Part shown: positions 1 to 8,437 of the stretch, piece by piece | Layout: every line of letters starts with the position of its first letter | Position numbering within the stretch: position 1 is the stretch's first letter | Assembly: GCF_000425785.1 (NCBI RefSeq) | Contig: NZ_KE384453.1 | Location: forward strand, 98,428-162,427 | Direction: 5' to 3' | DNA length: 64,000 nt | From: Pseudomonas taiwanensis DSM 21245 | GTDB lineage: Bacteria > Pseudomonadota > Gammaproteobacteria > Pseudomonadales > Pseudomonadaceae | Notes under the pieces: generated by a model | Told to the model about the DNA's origin: nothing | Database searches by the model: none | The model's input: the letters and a program-made list of their open reading frames with translations, nothing else | Translations under genes and position numbers: made by a program

Positions 1-1
1 C

Positions 2-2590
2 GGCCTGAACCAATCGCTGGATTTTCTCGACGCCAACCCGGACTACGGGATGTGCCATGGCTACAGCATGATGTACCTGGCAGAGGCCACCCGCATCAAT
101 TACTTCCGCCGGGACAAGAAGGTCAGCGAGGACTACGGCCACCCGCGTGCGGAACAGCGGGTGATGGACTACATGGACGAGTTCATTCCGCCGTTCTTTG
201 CCGTTACCCGCACCGAGCTGCTGCGCCGCTGGTTCGAACTGCTGCCCGAGGGCACCAGCTTCGAATGGCAGGAGATCGGTCATGTGTACTTCTTGCTGGC
301 TAACGCCAAGGCGCGGATCCTGCCGGTCCCCTATGCCGTGCGCGAGGCCAACTACGGCAGCTCCGAGCACAAGACCGAAGTGATCCACGTGCTCAGTTTC
401 ACCGACGCCAAGTCGGTGGCTGGGCGTGAAGCATTCGCCGACTTCCTCGCCGGTCTGCCGACGGCCATTGAAGGACTGAGCCGCGAGGCGTTGCGCCAGC
501 ATGCCCTGGACAGCTTCGCGGCCATGGCCCAGAGCCTGTTCCAGCGCCGGGCGCTGACTTTGGAAAAGGTGTGGACCTCCAGCTGGGCCGATCCGCTGAA
601 GCCGCCAGTGCGTAGCTTCCTGCCATCGCAGTATGTGGAGATGCCTTTCTACAACCAGGCGTTCTTCGATCGCCTGACCGAGCTGGAATTCCTGGTTCAC
701 GCCATGCCTGCCGGGCGTCTGCAATTGGAGCAGCTCGAGGGCTTGTTGTTGCGTCAGGAATATCTGCTCCAAGTGCAGGACGGCGATACCCAGGCCACCC
801 TCAAGGGGCGCTTGTGGCAGGCGCTGGAGTGCAACGGATTTAACCGCAAGGTCATTCAGAGACTGGTCGAGCAGCTGCGAGCGTCCGGTGAGGTCGAAGA
901 GGCGGAGCTGTTCGCGGCCTGGCTGATGCGTCTTTTGCAGGTGTCGGAGCAGTCAGGGCGAGAGTTGCTTGGCAACATGCGCTCGGGGCGCCTGCTCGAT
1001 TGGCTGGAGGCGCGCAAGCCCGACGCAGCGGCGCTGAGCGCAATCAACGAGCATTTGGCGCTGCACCAGGGCGGGCCGCAGTTCGGCATTCTGCTGCTGG
1101 ACCTGGAAAACGATATGTCCAGGCTGCAGGAAACCTTCGACAGCTTGCTGGGGGGCTTGAGCAACGCATTCCGGATCATGGTGTTCACCACCGGCGAACC
1201 ACCGATGGTCACCTCGCTGCACAACACCCTGCATTTCATCAAGGTCAGCCGTGAAGACTATGTCGAGCGGATCAACCAGATCGCCCGACAGACCGCCTGC
1301 GAATGGCTGCTGCTGGCCGAGGCTGGTGATCGTTTCACCGCCACTGGCCTCTTGCGCGCGAGCCTCGAACTATTCAACGCGCCGGATTGCCGTGCTGTCG
1401 CGGTGGACGAGATCCAGCAACAGGCCAATGGAGCCTGGCGTGAACTGCGGCGCCCTGGGGTCAACCTTGACCTGCTGCAGACAAATCCTGCGCTGATGGC
1501 GCGTCACTGGTTGCTGCGCCGCGAAGCGTTGGTGGAAGCCGGTGGCTTTGACAACCAGTACCGAGACGCCCTGGAGTTCGACCTGCTGTTGCGCTTGATC
1601 GAGCAGGGCGGCCTCAATGGCCTGGCCCACCTCGACGAGCCACTGCTGATCACCCCGGTGCCGAATGCCAGCGACAACGAACATGCGCGCCAGACTCTGG
1701 TCCGGCATCTGGCGACCCGTGGCTACAAGGCCCAGGTCAGCACTCCGAGCGTGGGTACCCTGCGTATCGATTACCGTCACATCGAGCGACCGCTGGTGAG
1801 CATCGTGCTGCAGAGCCAGGACAACTTTGCCGAGCTCCAGCGTTGCCTGGAAAGCATCCTGCAGCGTACCCGGTACCTGCGTTACGAAGTGCTGATCGCC
1901 GACAACGCCAGCCAATCGCCAGGGTTGCTGGATTGGCTGGCGCAGCTTCAGCAAGGCGGTGGCAAGGTGCGCGTGCTGCAAAGTGCCGAGCGCCTGAGCC
2001 CCGCCGCCCTGTGCAATGCGGCCTGTGCCGAGGCCAAGGGCGAGTACCTGGTGCTGCTGGCGGCCGATGCCGAGGTGGTAAACGCCAACTGGATCGAGGC
2101 CCTGCTGAACCAGGCGCAGCGTCCGGAAGTGGGCGTGGTCGGCGGCAAATTGCTCGATGCTTCTGGCAAGCTCAGCCAGGCCGGCCTGCGGCTGGAGGCT
2201 GAAGGTAGGGTTGTGCCAGCCTTCGCCGGCGAGTCCGCAGAGGCCGGTGGCTACCTGAACCGGCTGTCGGTCGAGCAGAACTGTCCGGCAGTCTCGGCGA
2301 GCTGCCTGATGATTCGTAGCGAAGTCTTCCGCGCCCTGGAAGGCCTGGACGAGGCGGTCTTCGCCCACGCTCACGGTGATGTCGACCTGTGTCTGAAAGC
2401 CGCCGCAGCCGGCCTGCTGACGGTGTGGACACCGCAGGTCCAGGTGATCCACCCAGGCACGCTTGTAGAGGATGAGGTGGCACTGGCGGCCTTGCGCGCC
2501 AAATGGTCGGCGCAATGGCAGGGTGGTATCCAAGGCACGGACCTTGCCCTGGATAAGGCGGCGCTGGACTGGGCTGGCTTGGTCGGCTGA
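2..2590 (+). CDS. Multidomain glycosyltransferase, 5' end outside the window
   Basis: The reading frame is already open at base 2, so the gene is truncated by the window edge; 862 residues are visible. The first ~150 residues resemble the TIGR00180-type glycosyltransferase family of flagellin glycosylation islands. Two GT-A/family 2-like regions follow: residues ~360-563, and ~596-820, which begins with the usual VSIVL strand and has DNAS where a nucleotide-sugar binding loop is expected. No membrane segments are evident, so it is probably cytoplasmic. Its position before pseudaminic acid genes and fliC suggests that it extends the flagellin glycan; that role is inference. The ATG at 50 is internal, not the start. 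Confidence 0.8.
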   Translation, partial: GLNQSLDFLDANPDYGMCHGYSMMYLAEATRINYFRRDKKVSEDYGHPRAEQRVMDYMDEFIPPFFAVTRTELLRRWFELLPEGTSFEWQEIGHVYFLLANAKARILPVPYAVREANYGSSEHKTEVIHVLSFTDAKSVAGREAFADFLAGLPTAIEGLSREALRQHALDSFAAMAQSLFQRRALTLEKVWTSSWADPLKPPVRSFLPSQYVEMPFYNQAFFDRLTELEFLVHAMPAGRLQLEQLEGLLLRQEYLLQVQDGDTQATLKGRLWQALECNGFNRKVIQRLVEQLRASGEVEEAELFAAWLMRLLQVSEQSGRELLGNMRSGRLLDWLEARKPDAAALSAINEHLALHQGGPQFGILLLDLENDMSRLQETFDSLLGGLSNAFRIMVFTTGEPPMVTSLHNTLHFIKVSREDYVERINQIARQTACEWLLLAEAGDRFTATGLLRASLELFNAPDCRAVAVDEIQQQANGAWRELRRPGVNLDLLQTNPALMARHWLLRREALVEAGGFDNQYRDALEFDLLLRLIEQGGLNGLAHLDEPLLITPVPNASDNEHARQTLVRHLATRGYKAQVSTPSVGTLRIDYRHIERPLVSIVLQSQDNFAELQRCLESILQRTRYLRYEVLIADNASQSPGLLDWLAQLQQGGGKVRVLQSAERLSPAALCNAACAEAKGEYLVLLAADAEVVNANWIEALLNQAQRPEVGVVGGKLLDASGKLSQAGLRLEAEGRVVPAFAGESAEAGGYLNRLSVEQNCPAVSASCLMIRSEVFRALEGLDEAVFAHAHGDVDLCLKAAAAGLLTVWTPQVQVIHPGTLVEDEVALAALRAKWSAQWQGGIQGTDLALDKAALDWAGLVG

Positions 2591-2591
2591 T

Positions 2592-2651
2592 CTCGCGCCC
2601 CCATGGGGCTGGCCTGCATCTTGCTTCGGGCTGGATCATAGGGGGCGCGAG
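2592..2651. repeat. 11-bp perfect inverted repeat after the glycosyltransferase gene
   Basis: CTCGCGCCCCC at 2592-2602 is matched by GGGGGCGCGAG at 2641-2651. The arms are separated by 38 bases that contain the sigma-54 candidate for pseB. There is no T-tract, so it is not a classical terminator. It could fold in the transcript leaving the glycosyltransferase gene. Confidence 0.6.
2610..2625 (+). promoter_or_regulatory. Candidate sigma-54 promoter of the pse operon
   Basis: TGGCCTG, four bases, then TTGCT reproduces the -24/-12 pattern, with GG at 2611-2612 and GC at 2623-2624 exactly ten bases apart. It lies 112 bp before pseB. Other flagellar genes in this window use the same promoter class, so FleQ-linked expression of the sugar pathway is plausible. 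Confidence 0.5.
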
Positions 2652-2736
2652 TCAGAAATATGTACGCTGTGCGCCTGGCCTGACACTGCAACCGGGTGAC
2701 CTCGTCAGACGAGGGCGCCCAACCTAGGATCCAGGT

Positions 2737-3738
2737 ATGTTCGACGACAAGTCCATTTTCATTTCCGGGGGAACCGGTTCGTTCGGGCGTCGCTTCATCG
2801 AACGGCTGCTTGAGCGTTACCGGCCGCGACGCGTCGTGGTGTTCTCCCGGGACGAACTGAAGCAGTACGAGATGCAGCAGCGCTTCAATGCGCCGTGCAT
2901 GCGTTACTTCCTGGGCGATGTGCGCGATGCCGAGCGTGTGCGTCAGGCCATGCGCGGCATCGACTATGTCGTTCATGCCGCGGCGCTCAAGCATGTACCT
3001 GCTGCCGAGTACAACCCCACCGAGTGCATCCGTACCAACGTCAATGGTGCCGAGAACATCATCGCCGCCGCGATCGAGAACGGTGTTCAGAAAGTCGTCG
3101 CGCTGTCCACCGACAAGGCCGCTAGCCCTATCAACCTGTATGGCGCGACCAAGCTGCTGTCGGACAAACTGTTCGTGGCCGCCAACAATTTCGCTGGGCA
3201 GCAGGACACCCGTTTCGCGGTGGTTCGCTACGGCAACGTCGCCGGCTCGCGGGGCTCGGTGGTGCCGTTCTTCAAGCGTTTGATCGAGGAGGGCGCCCGC
3301 GAGCTGCCGATCACCGACCCTCGCATGACGCGTTTCTGGATCACCCTGGACCATGGCGTGCAATTCGTGCTCGACAGCTTTGCCCGCATGCACGGCGGCG
3401 AAGTGTTCGTGCCCAAGATTCCCTCCATTCGCATCGTCGACCTGGCCAGCGGCATGGCCGGGCACCTGCCGCAGAATGTGGTTGGCATCCGTCCGGGCGA
3501 GAAGCTGCACGAATTGATGATCCCCTTGGACGATGCGCGGATGACCCTCGAATTTGGCGATCATTTCACCATCGTGCCGTCGATTCGCTTCAACCATATG
3601 GATGTCGATTTCGCTGTCGACCGCGTCGGTGAAACCGGTCGCTGGGTTGCCGAAGACTTCGAGTATCGCTCCGACACCAACCCCGCTTTCCTGACCGTGG
3701 AGCAACTGACCGACCTGCATGCCGGGTTGCCAGCATGA
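2737..3738 (+). CDS. pseB: UDP-N-acetylglucosamine 4,6-dehydratase (inverting), PseB
   Basis: First step of CMP-pseudaminic acid synthesis: UDP-GlcNAc is dehydrated and C5-epimerised. The 333-residue protein is an extended short-chain dehydrogenase with GGTGSFG at residues 11-17 for NAD(P), the STDKA segment at 124-128 that carries the Asp/Lys catalytic pair of this family, and Tyr135/Lys139. Length and motifs match PseB/FlaA1. It starts an operon whose next gene begins inside its stop codon (ATGA at 3735). A sigma-54-like site lies upstream. Confidence 0.95.
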   Translation: MFDDKSIFISGGTGSFGRRFIERLLERYRPRRVVVFSRDELKQYEMQQRFNAPCMRYFLGDVRDAERVRQAMRGIDYVVHAAALKHVPAAEYNPTECIRTNVNGAENIIAAAIENGVQKVVALSTDKAASPINLYGATKLLSDKLFVAANNFAGQQDTRFAVVRYGNVAGSRGSVVPFFKRLIEEGARELPITDPRMTRFWITLDHGVQFVLDSFARMHGGEVFVPKIPSIRIVDLASGMAGHLPQNVVGIRPGEKLHELMIPLDDARMTLEFGDHFTIVPSIRFNHMDVDFAVDRVGETGRWVAEDFEYRSDTNPAFLTVEQLTDLHAGLPA

Positions 3739-4916
3739 TTCCCTATGGCCGGCAGAACATCGACCAGGCGGACGTTGCCGCGGTCGTCGAGGTGCTGCAG
3801 TCCGACTGGCTGACCCAAGGCCCGCTGATCGAGCGCTTCGAGCAGGCTATCGCGCAGCGCTGTGCTGCGGGCTACGCGGTGGCGGTGTGCAACGCCACCG
3901 CCGGCTTGCACCTGGCCTGTCTCGCCGCAGGTCTGGGAGACGGTGACTATTTGTGGACCAGCCCCATCAGTTTCGTCGCGTCGGCGAACTGTGGTCGCTA
4001 TTGCGGGGCCAGCGTCGACTTCGTCGACATCGACCCGTACACCTGGACGATCGATGCCGGAGCACTGGCGGTCAAGCTCGAGCAGGCTGCCCGGGAACGG
4101 CGCTTGCCCAAGGTCGTGGTCGCGGTGGCGTTCGCCGGGCAAAGCGCCGACATGCGTGCGATCGCGGCGCTGGCCCGGCAGTATGGTTTCACCCTGATCG
4201 AGGATGCGGCCCATGCAATCGGTGCGCGCTATGCGGGGGCGCCGGTTGGCTGCGGCGAATTTGCCGACATGACGGTGTTCAGTTTTCACCCGGTGAAGAT
4301 CATCACCACGGCCGAAGGCGGCATGGTCCTTACCAATCGAGCCGACCTGGGCCAGCGCTTGCGCTTGCTGCGCAGCCATGGGATCACCCGTGACGCCAGC
4401 CAGATGACCGAGGAGAGCCACGGCAGTTGGTACTACCAGCAACTGGAGCTGGGGTTCAATTACCGCATTACCGACCTACAAGCCGCTCTGGGGCTTTCCC
4501 AGCTGACGCGACTCGATGCGTTCCTTGCCCGTCGCCGCGAGCTGGCGTCTCGCTATCAGCGTCTGCTGGCGCACTTGCCGGTGACTGTCCAGGCGCCCCA
4601 GGCGGAAGCCGAGTCCGCCTGGCACCTGTTCGTGATTCGTCTGAAGAGTGATCGTCTGCAGTGTTCGCATCGAGCGGTGTTCGAGGGCATGCGGGCCGCG
4701 GGGGTTGGGGTCAACCTGCATTACATCCCCATTCACTTGCAGCCGTATTACCGCGATTTGGGTTTCAGCCTGGGGGACTTCCCGCAGGCCGAACGCTATT
4801 ACGCGGAGGCCCTTAGCCTGCCGATGTACCCGGACCTGACCGACGCTCAGCAGGACCATGTGGTCGACAGCCTGTACAGGCTGCTTGACGCGTCCAGGGC
4901 CAATGCGTATGACTGA
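3735..4916 (+). CDS. pseC: UDP-4-amino-4,6-dideoxy-N-acetyl-beta-L-altrosamine transaminase, PseC
   Basis: PLP-dependent aminotransferase of the DegT/DnrJ/EryC1 family (393 residues) that aminates the 4-keto product of PseB, with glutamate as the usual donor. The PLP-binding lysine is predicted at Lys188 in the segment FSFHPVKIITTAEGG, and EDAAHA at ~156-161 is the typical cofactor loop. The start overlaps the pseB stop by 4 bp, which indicates translational coupling. Confidence 0.95.
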   Translation: MIPYGRQNIDQADVAAVVEVLQSDWLTQGPLIERFEQAIAQRCAAGYAVAVCNATAGLHLACLAAGLGDGDYLWTSPISFVASANCGRYCGASVDFVDIDPYTWTIDAGALAVKLEQAARERRLPKVVVAVAFAGQSADMRAIAALARQYGFTLIEDAAHAIGARYAGAPVGCGEFADMTVFSFHPVKIITTAEGGMVLTNRADLGQRLRLLRSHGITRDASQMTEESHGSWYYQQLELGFNYRITDLQAALGLSQLTRLDAFLARRRELASRYQRLLAHLPVTVQAPQAEAESAWHLFVIRLKSDRLQCSHRAVFEGMRAAGVGVNLHYIPIHLQPYYRDLGFSLGDFPQAERYYAEALSLPMYPDLTDAQQDHVVDSLYRLLDASRANAYD

Positions 4917-5634
4917 GCGTCCGCAAGGTAATGTCGCGATCATTCCCGCTCGCGGTGGCAGCAAGCGGATCCCGCGCAAGAACCTCAAGACCTTCGCCGG
5001 GTTGCCGATCATTGCCCACTCGATCCGGGCAGCACTGTCCAGTGGCCTGTTCGAACAAGTAGTGGTCAGTACCGACGATCCGGAAATCGAAGCGGTGGCA
5101 CGGGAATTTGGCGCACAGGTGCCGTTTCGGCGGCCGGCTTCCCTGGCCGACGACCATGCGACTACCCATGCCGTGGTCAGCCATGCCCTACAGACCCTGG
5201 CAAGCCAGGGGCACGTCCTGACCCATGCGTGTTGCATCTACGCCACCGCACCTTTCGTGCAGCAGCGCTACCTGCAAGAGGGGCTGGCATTGCTGCGGCA
5301 GCACCCCGAGCGCTCCTTCGCCTTTTCAGTATGCAATTTCGGCTTTCCCGTCCAACGGGCGCTGACCCTGGACGATCAGGGGGCGCTGGTGCCGTTGTAC
5401 CCGCAGTTCCGTGAAACCCGATCGCAGGACCTGACGCCGGCTTACCAGGATGCCGGACAGTTCTACTGGGGGCGTGTGGATGCCTGGTTGCGGCACGAGG
5501 TGCTGTATTCCGAGCGCAGCTTGCCGGTGATCATTCCGCGGCATCTGGTTCAAGACATCGATACCGAGGATGACTGGCTGCGCGCGCAATACCTCTATGC
5601 GGCGCTGAAGGCCGGCGGGGAGCTGGCCCCATGA
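4909..5634 (+). CDS. pseF: Pseudaminic acid cytidylyltransferase, PseF
   Basis: Activates pseudaminic acid to the CMP-sugar donor. The 241-residue protein has the N-terminal IIPARGGSKRIPRKN signature of CMP-sialic acid synthetases and the related KpsU/NeuA family. ATG 4909 was preferred over ATG 4903 because AGGG at 4896-4899 is at a normal distance only from 4909. It overlaps the end of pseC by 8 bp and its own stop overlaps the next start. Confidence 0.93.
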   Translation: MTERPQGNVAIIPARGGSKRIPRKNLKTFAGLPIIAHSIRAALSSGLFEQVVVSTDDPEIEAVAREFGAQVPFRRPASLADDHATTHAVVSHALQTLASQGHVLTHACCIYATAPFVQQRYLQEGLALLRQHPERSFAFSVCNFGFPVQRALTLDDQGALVPLYPQFRETRSQDLTPAYQDAGQFYWGRVDAWLRHEVLYSERSLPVIIPRHLVQDIDTEDDWLRAQYLYAALKAGGELAP

Positions 5635-7106
5635 GGGTGCTGGTGAGGGCGGACGCCTCCTCGACGATGGGTGTCGGTCACATAGCACGTTGCCTGACCT
5701 TGGCCAACGCCCTGCGTGAGCGGGGAGCGCAGGTCAGTTTTGCCTGCTGCCTGCTCGACGGTCATCGGCGGGAGGCCATTGAACAGGAAGGCTTCGAGGT
5801 CTTTGCCTGGGAGCAGCCTCCGCAACAGCCTGGCGTCGAGCCTTGGGCCGCGGATATCGCCGCGCTGCGCGAGGTGTTGCCGGAGCGCGCTGGATTCGAT
5901 TGGGTGGTTGTCGACCACTATGCCCTGGATGCGCGCTGGGAGCAGGCTGCCCGGGTAGTGGCCCAGCGCGTCGCGGTGATCGACGACCTGGCCGACCGCG
6001 CCCACGTGGCCGACCTGCTGCTGGATCAGAATTTCAACGCTAGCGAGGCGCTTTACGCTCCCTTGTTGACACCGACCTGCCGACGTTTGCTGGGGCCACG
6101 GTACGCACTGGTACGGCCAGCCTTGCAGCAGCCGGCGATTACGATCGCGCCCCAGGCCCGGCGAGTGTTGGTCAGCTTCGGCGGATTCGATGTGGCGGGT
6201 ATGCTGCCCAAGACCTTGCAGGCGCTGTCCTGCATCGAAGACGTGCAAGTGACGTGTATCGCCGGGCTCGGGCACCCGCAGCGCGGGATGCTTGCCCAGC
6301 TGTGCAGCATGCGCCCCGGTTGGGAGCTGCACGCCTACGTCGACGATCTGCCGGCGCGGATGGCCGCGTCGGACGTATTCATCGGCGCCGGTGGTGGTAC
6401 GACCTGGGAGCGCGCCGCGTTGGGCTTGCCGAGCCTGTGCGTGAGCGTGGCGGACAATCAGCGAGCCAATGCACAGGCGATGGCTCGGGCGGGCATGCAC
6501 TTGTATCTGGGCGACGCCGCGCACGTCGATGTGCCGGCGCTGCGTCAAGCGATTGGCTTACTGCTGGATAATCAGGCCCTGCGCCAGAGCTTCGCTGAAC
6601 GCAGTCGCGCATTGGTCGATGGGCGGGGGGCGCAGCGAATGGCTGTGGCCTTGCTGGGTGAGGGGCTGGTGTTGCGTCAGGGCCGGATCGAAGATGCTCG
6701 GGTGTTGTTCGACGGGCGCAACGCCCCCGAGGTGCGGCGCCGTTCGCAGCAGGGACAGGCATTGGACTGGCCAGGTCATCAGGCCTGGCTGGCCGCGACG
6801 CTGGCCGATCCGCAACGCCTGCTGTTGATCGCAGAGGCAGCCGACGGGCCAGTGGGAAGTGTGCGCTACGACCGCTTGCCGGGGCGACGCGCACGGGTAT
6901 CGCTGTACCTGTTCGCAGGGCGTTTCGGCCTGGGCTGGGGCAGGGCGCTGCTCGCCCGTGGCGAGGCTTTCGTGCGTGAACGGTGGCCAGACTTGAAGGC
7001 GATAGACGCTCAGGTGTTGCCCGACAATCAGGCGTCATTGCAATTATTCATCGATGCTGGCTACGTGCAGTCTCCCTGCGCGTTCGAGCGGGTTTTCCAG
7101 GAGTAA
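5631..7106 (+). CDS. pseG: PseG hydrolase fused to a PseH-like GNAT acetyltransferase
   Basis: Residues 1-340 are a PseG-type UDP-sugar hydrolase that removes UDP from the diacetamido trideoxy altrose. GVGH at 14-17 and the glycine-rich GAGGGTTWE at 252-260 are the expected GT-B-like nucleotide-sugar motifs. Residues ~346-491 form a GNAT domain with the acetyl-CoA loop RFGLGWGRAL at 431-440 and LPDNQASLQLF near 463-473. No separate pseH is present in the operon, so this domain probably performs the 4-N-acetylation that precedes PseG. Fused forms occur in pseudomonads; the activity here is inferred. ATGA overlap with pseF. Confidence 0.9.
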   Translation: MRVLVRADASSTMGVGHIARCLTLANALRERGAQVSFACCLLDGHRREAIEQEGFEVFAWEQPPQQPGVEPWAADIAALREVLPERAGFDWVVVDHYALDARWEQAARVVAQRVAVIDDLADRAHVADLLLDQNFNASEALYAPLLTPTCRRLLGPRYALVRPALQQPAITIAPQARRVLVSFGGFDVAGMLPKTLQALSCIEDVQVTCIAGLGHPQRGMLAQLCSMRPGWELHAYVDDLPARMAASDVFIGAGGGTTWERAALGLPSLCVSVADNQRANAQAMARAGMHLYLGDAAHVDVPALRQAIGLLLDNQALRQSFAERSRALVDGRGAQRMAVALLGEGLVLRQGRIEDARVLFDGRNAPEVRRRSQQGQALDWPGHQAWLAATLADPQRLLLIAEAADGPVGSVRYDRLPGRRARVSLYLFAGRFGLGWGRALLARGEAFVRERWPDLKAIDAQVLPDNQASLQLFIDAGYVQSPCAFERVFQE

Positions 7107-7109
7107 GCC

Positions 7110-8162
7110 ATGAACAGTTTCACTATCGGGCACCGTTGTGTCGGTCTGGACCAGCCGCCGCTGGTGATCGCGGAAATGAGCGGCAATCACAATCAGTCGC
7201 TGGCGCGCGCGCTGGAGATCGTCGAGGCGGCGGCGGCGGCGGGTGCCCATGCGCTGAAACTGCAGACCTACACTGCCGACACCATGACCCTGGACCTGGC
7301 CCATGGCGAGTTCTTCATCGCCGACCCGAACAGCCTGTGGGATGGCTCTTCGCTCTATGCGCTGTACGAAAAGGCCCATACCCCCTGGGAGTGGCACCGG
7401 CCGATCTTCGAGCGCGCTCGTGAACTGGGATTGCTGGTCTTCTCCACGCCGTTCGACGAAACCTCGGTGGATTTTCTGGAAGGCCTCGAGGTGCCGGCCT
7501 ACAAGATCGCCAGCTTCGAGAACACTGACCTGCCGCTGATCCGCAAGGTGGCGGCCACCGGCAAACCGATGATCATCTCCACAGGCATGGCCAGCCTGGC
7601 GGAGCTCGAGCGCACCGTGCAGGTGGCGCGAGAGGCGGGCTGCCGTGACCTGGTATTGCTCAAATGCACCAGTACCTATCCGGCTAGCCCGCAGAACAGC
7701 AACGTGCTGACCATCCCACACATGCGCGAGCTGTTCGGCTGCCAGGTTGGTTTGTCGGACCACTCCATGGGCGTCGGCGTGGCGGTGGCGGCGGTGGCGC
7801 TGGGGGCTACGGTGGTGGAGAAGCACTTTACCCTCGACCGTGCCGACGGCGGTGTGGACGCGGCGTTTTCCCTGGAGCCTCGGGAAATGGCGGCGCTGGT
7901 GCTGGAAACCGAACGTGCCTGGCAGTCGCTTGGGCGGGTGCACTATGGCGCGACAGCGGCCGAGGAAGCTTCGCGGCGATTCCGGCGTTCGCTGTACGTG
8001 GTGCGCGACATGGCCGCTGGCGAGGTGTTCGATCGCAGCAATGTCCGGGCCATCCGTCCGGGTCTCGGGCTGGCGCCTGGCCATCTCGATGCGGTGCTCG
8101 GGCGCAAGGCCCGGCAACCCCTCAAGCGGGGCACCGCGCTGGACTGGTCGCTGCTCGACTGA
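7110..8162 (+). CDS. pseI: Pseudaminic acid synthase, PseI
   Basis: Condenses the 6-deoxy-AltdiNAc sugar with phosphoenolpyruvate to give pseudaminic acid. It has 350 residues: an N-terminal NeuB-type TIM barrel (EMSGNHNQ near residues 24-31, LKLQTY near 54) and a C-terminal SAF/antifreeze-like domain from ~290 (RRSLYVVRDM). It starts 3 bp after pseG, with AGGAG placed correctly. With PseB, C, F and the G/H fusion it completes the pathway to CMP-Pse. Confidence 0.95.
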   Translation: MNSFTIGHRCVGLDQPPLVIAEMSGNHNQSLARALEIVEAAAAAGAHALKLQTYTADTMTLDLAHGEFFIADPNSLWDGSSLYALYEKAHTPWEWHRPIFERARELGLLVFSTPFDETSVDFLEGLEVPAYKIASFENTDLPLIRKVAATGKPMIISTGMASLAELERTVQVAREAGCRDLVLLKCTSTYPASPQNSNVLTIPHMRELFGCQVGLSDHSMGVGVAVAAVALGATVVEKHFTLDRADGGVDAAFSLEPREMAALVLETERAWQSLGRVHYGATAAEEASRRFRRSLYVVRDMAAGEVFDRSNVRAIRPGLGLAPGHLDAVLGRKARQPLKRGTALDWSLLD

Positions 8163-8437
8163 GGTCCGCCCTCACTGCGACTGGTTTGCCTTGCACCGGA
8201 CGCGCCTCACCTCATCGTCGAGGTGACGAGTCCTGGCAAAATATGCGATTGTCTTGAAATATTCGTGACCTATCGGTCAGAGCGGGCATCTCTCTCTGTA
8301 ACCGTTAATGGGCCAGGCCTGCATTTGTTGCACGCCTGCCCCGCCTGCCGCCCAGTCCACCGGGTGGTGGATCCCGTTTTCAGGCGCCGTTCGAGTCATG
8401 CGGACGGTGGTATTGAGCTGTTATTTATTGGGAAGCC
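8163..8437. other. Non-coding gap between pseI and the ketoacyl synthase gene
   Basis: 275 bp without a convincing gene. It holds a 7-bp hairpin (TCACCTC at 8207-8213 with GAGGTGA at 8220-8226, no T-tract), an AT-rich patch at 8235-8265, and the TGACC-TATC-GGTCA dyad at 8266-8279. A promoter for the downstream genes is likely here, but no -35/-10 pair stands out. Confidence 0.5.
8266..8279. promoter_or_regulatory. Dyad TGACC-N4-GGTCA, possible operator
   Basis: A perfect 5+5 inverted repeat in the AT-rich part of the gap before the ketoacyl-ACP synthase gene. The shape fits a dimeric helix-turn-helix repressor such as a TetR-type protein. No regulator gene is adjacent, so the binder is unknown. 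Confidence 0.3.

Noticed and set aside
50..2590. Treating ATG 50 as the start of the first gene
   Set aside because: The frame is open to base 2 and codes for a continuous family-like sequence before ATG 50; no ribosome site precedes it.
8234..8248. Possible sigma-54 element TGGCAAAATATGC before the ketoacyl synthase gene
   Set aside because: GG and GC are eight bases apart instead of ten.
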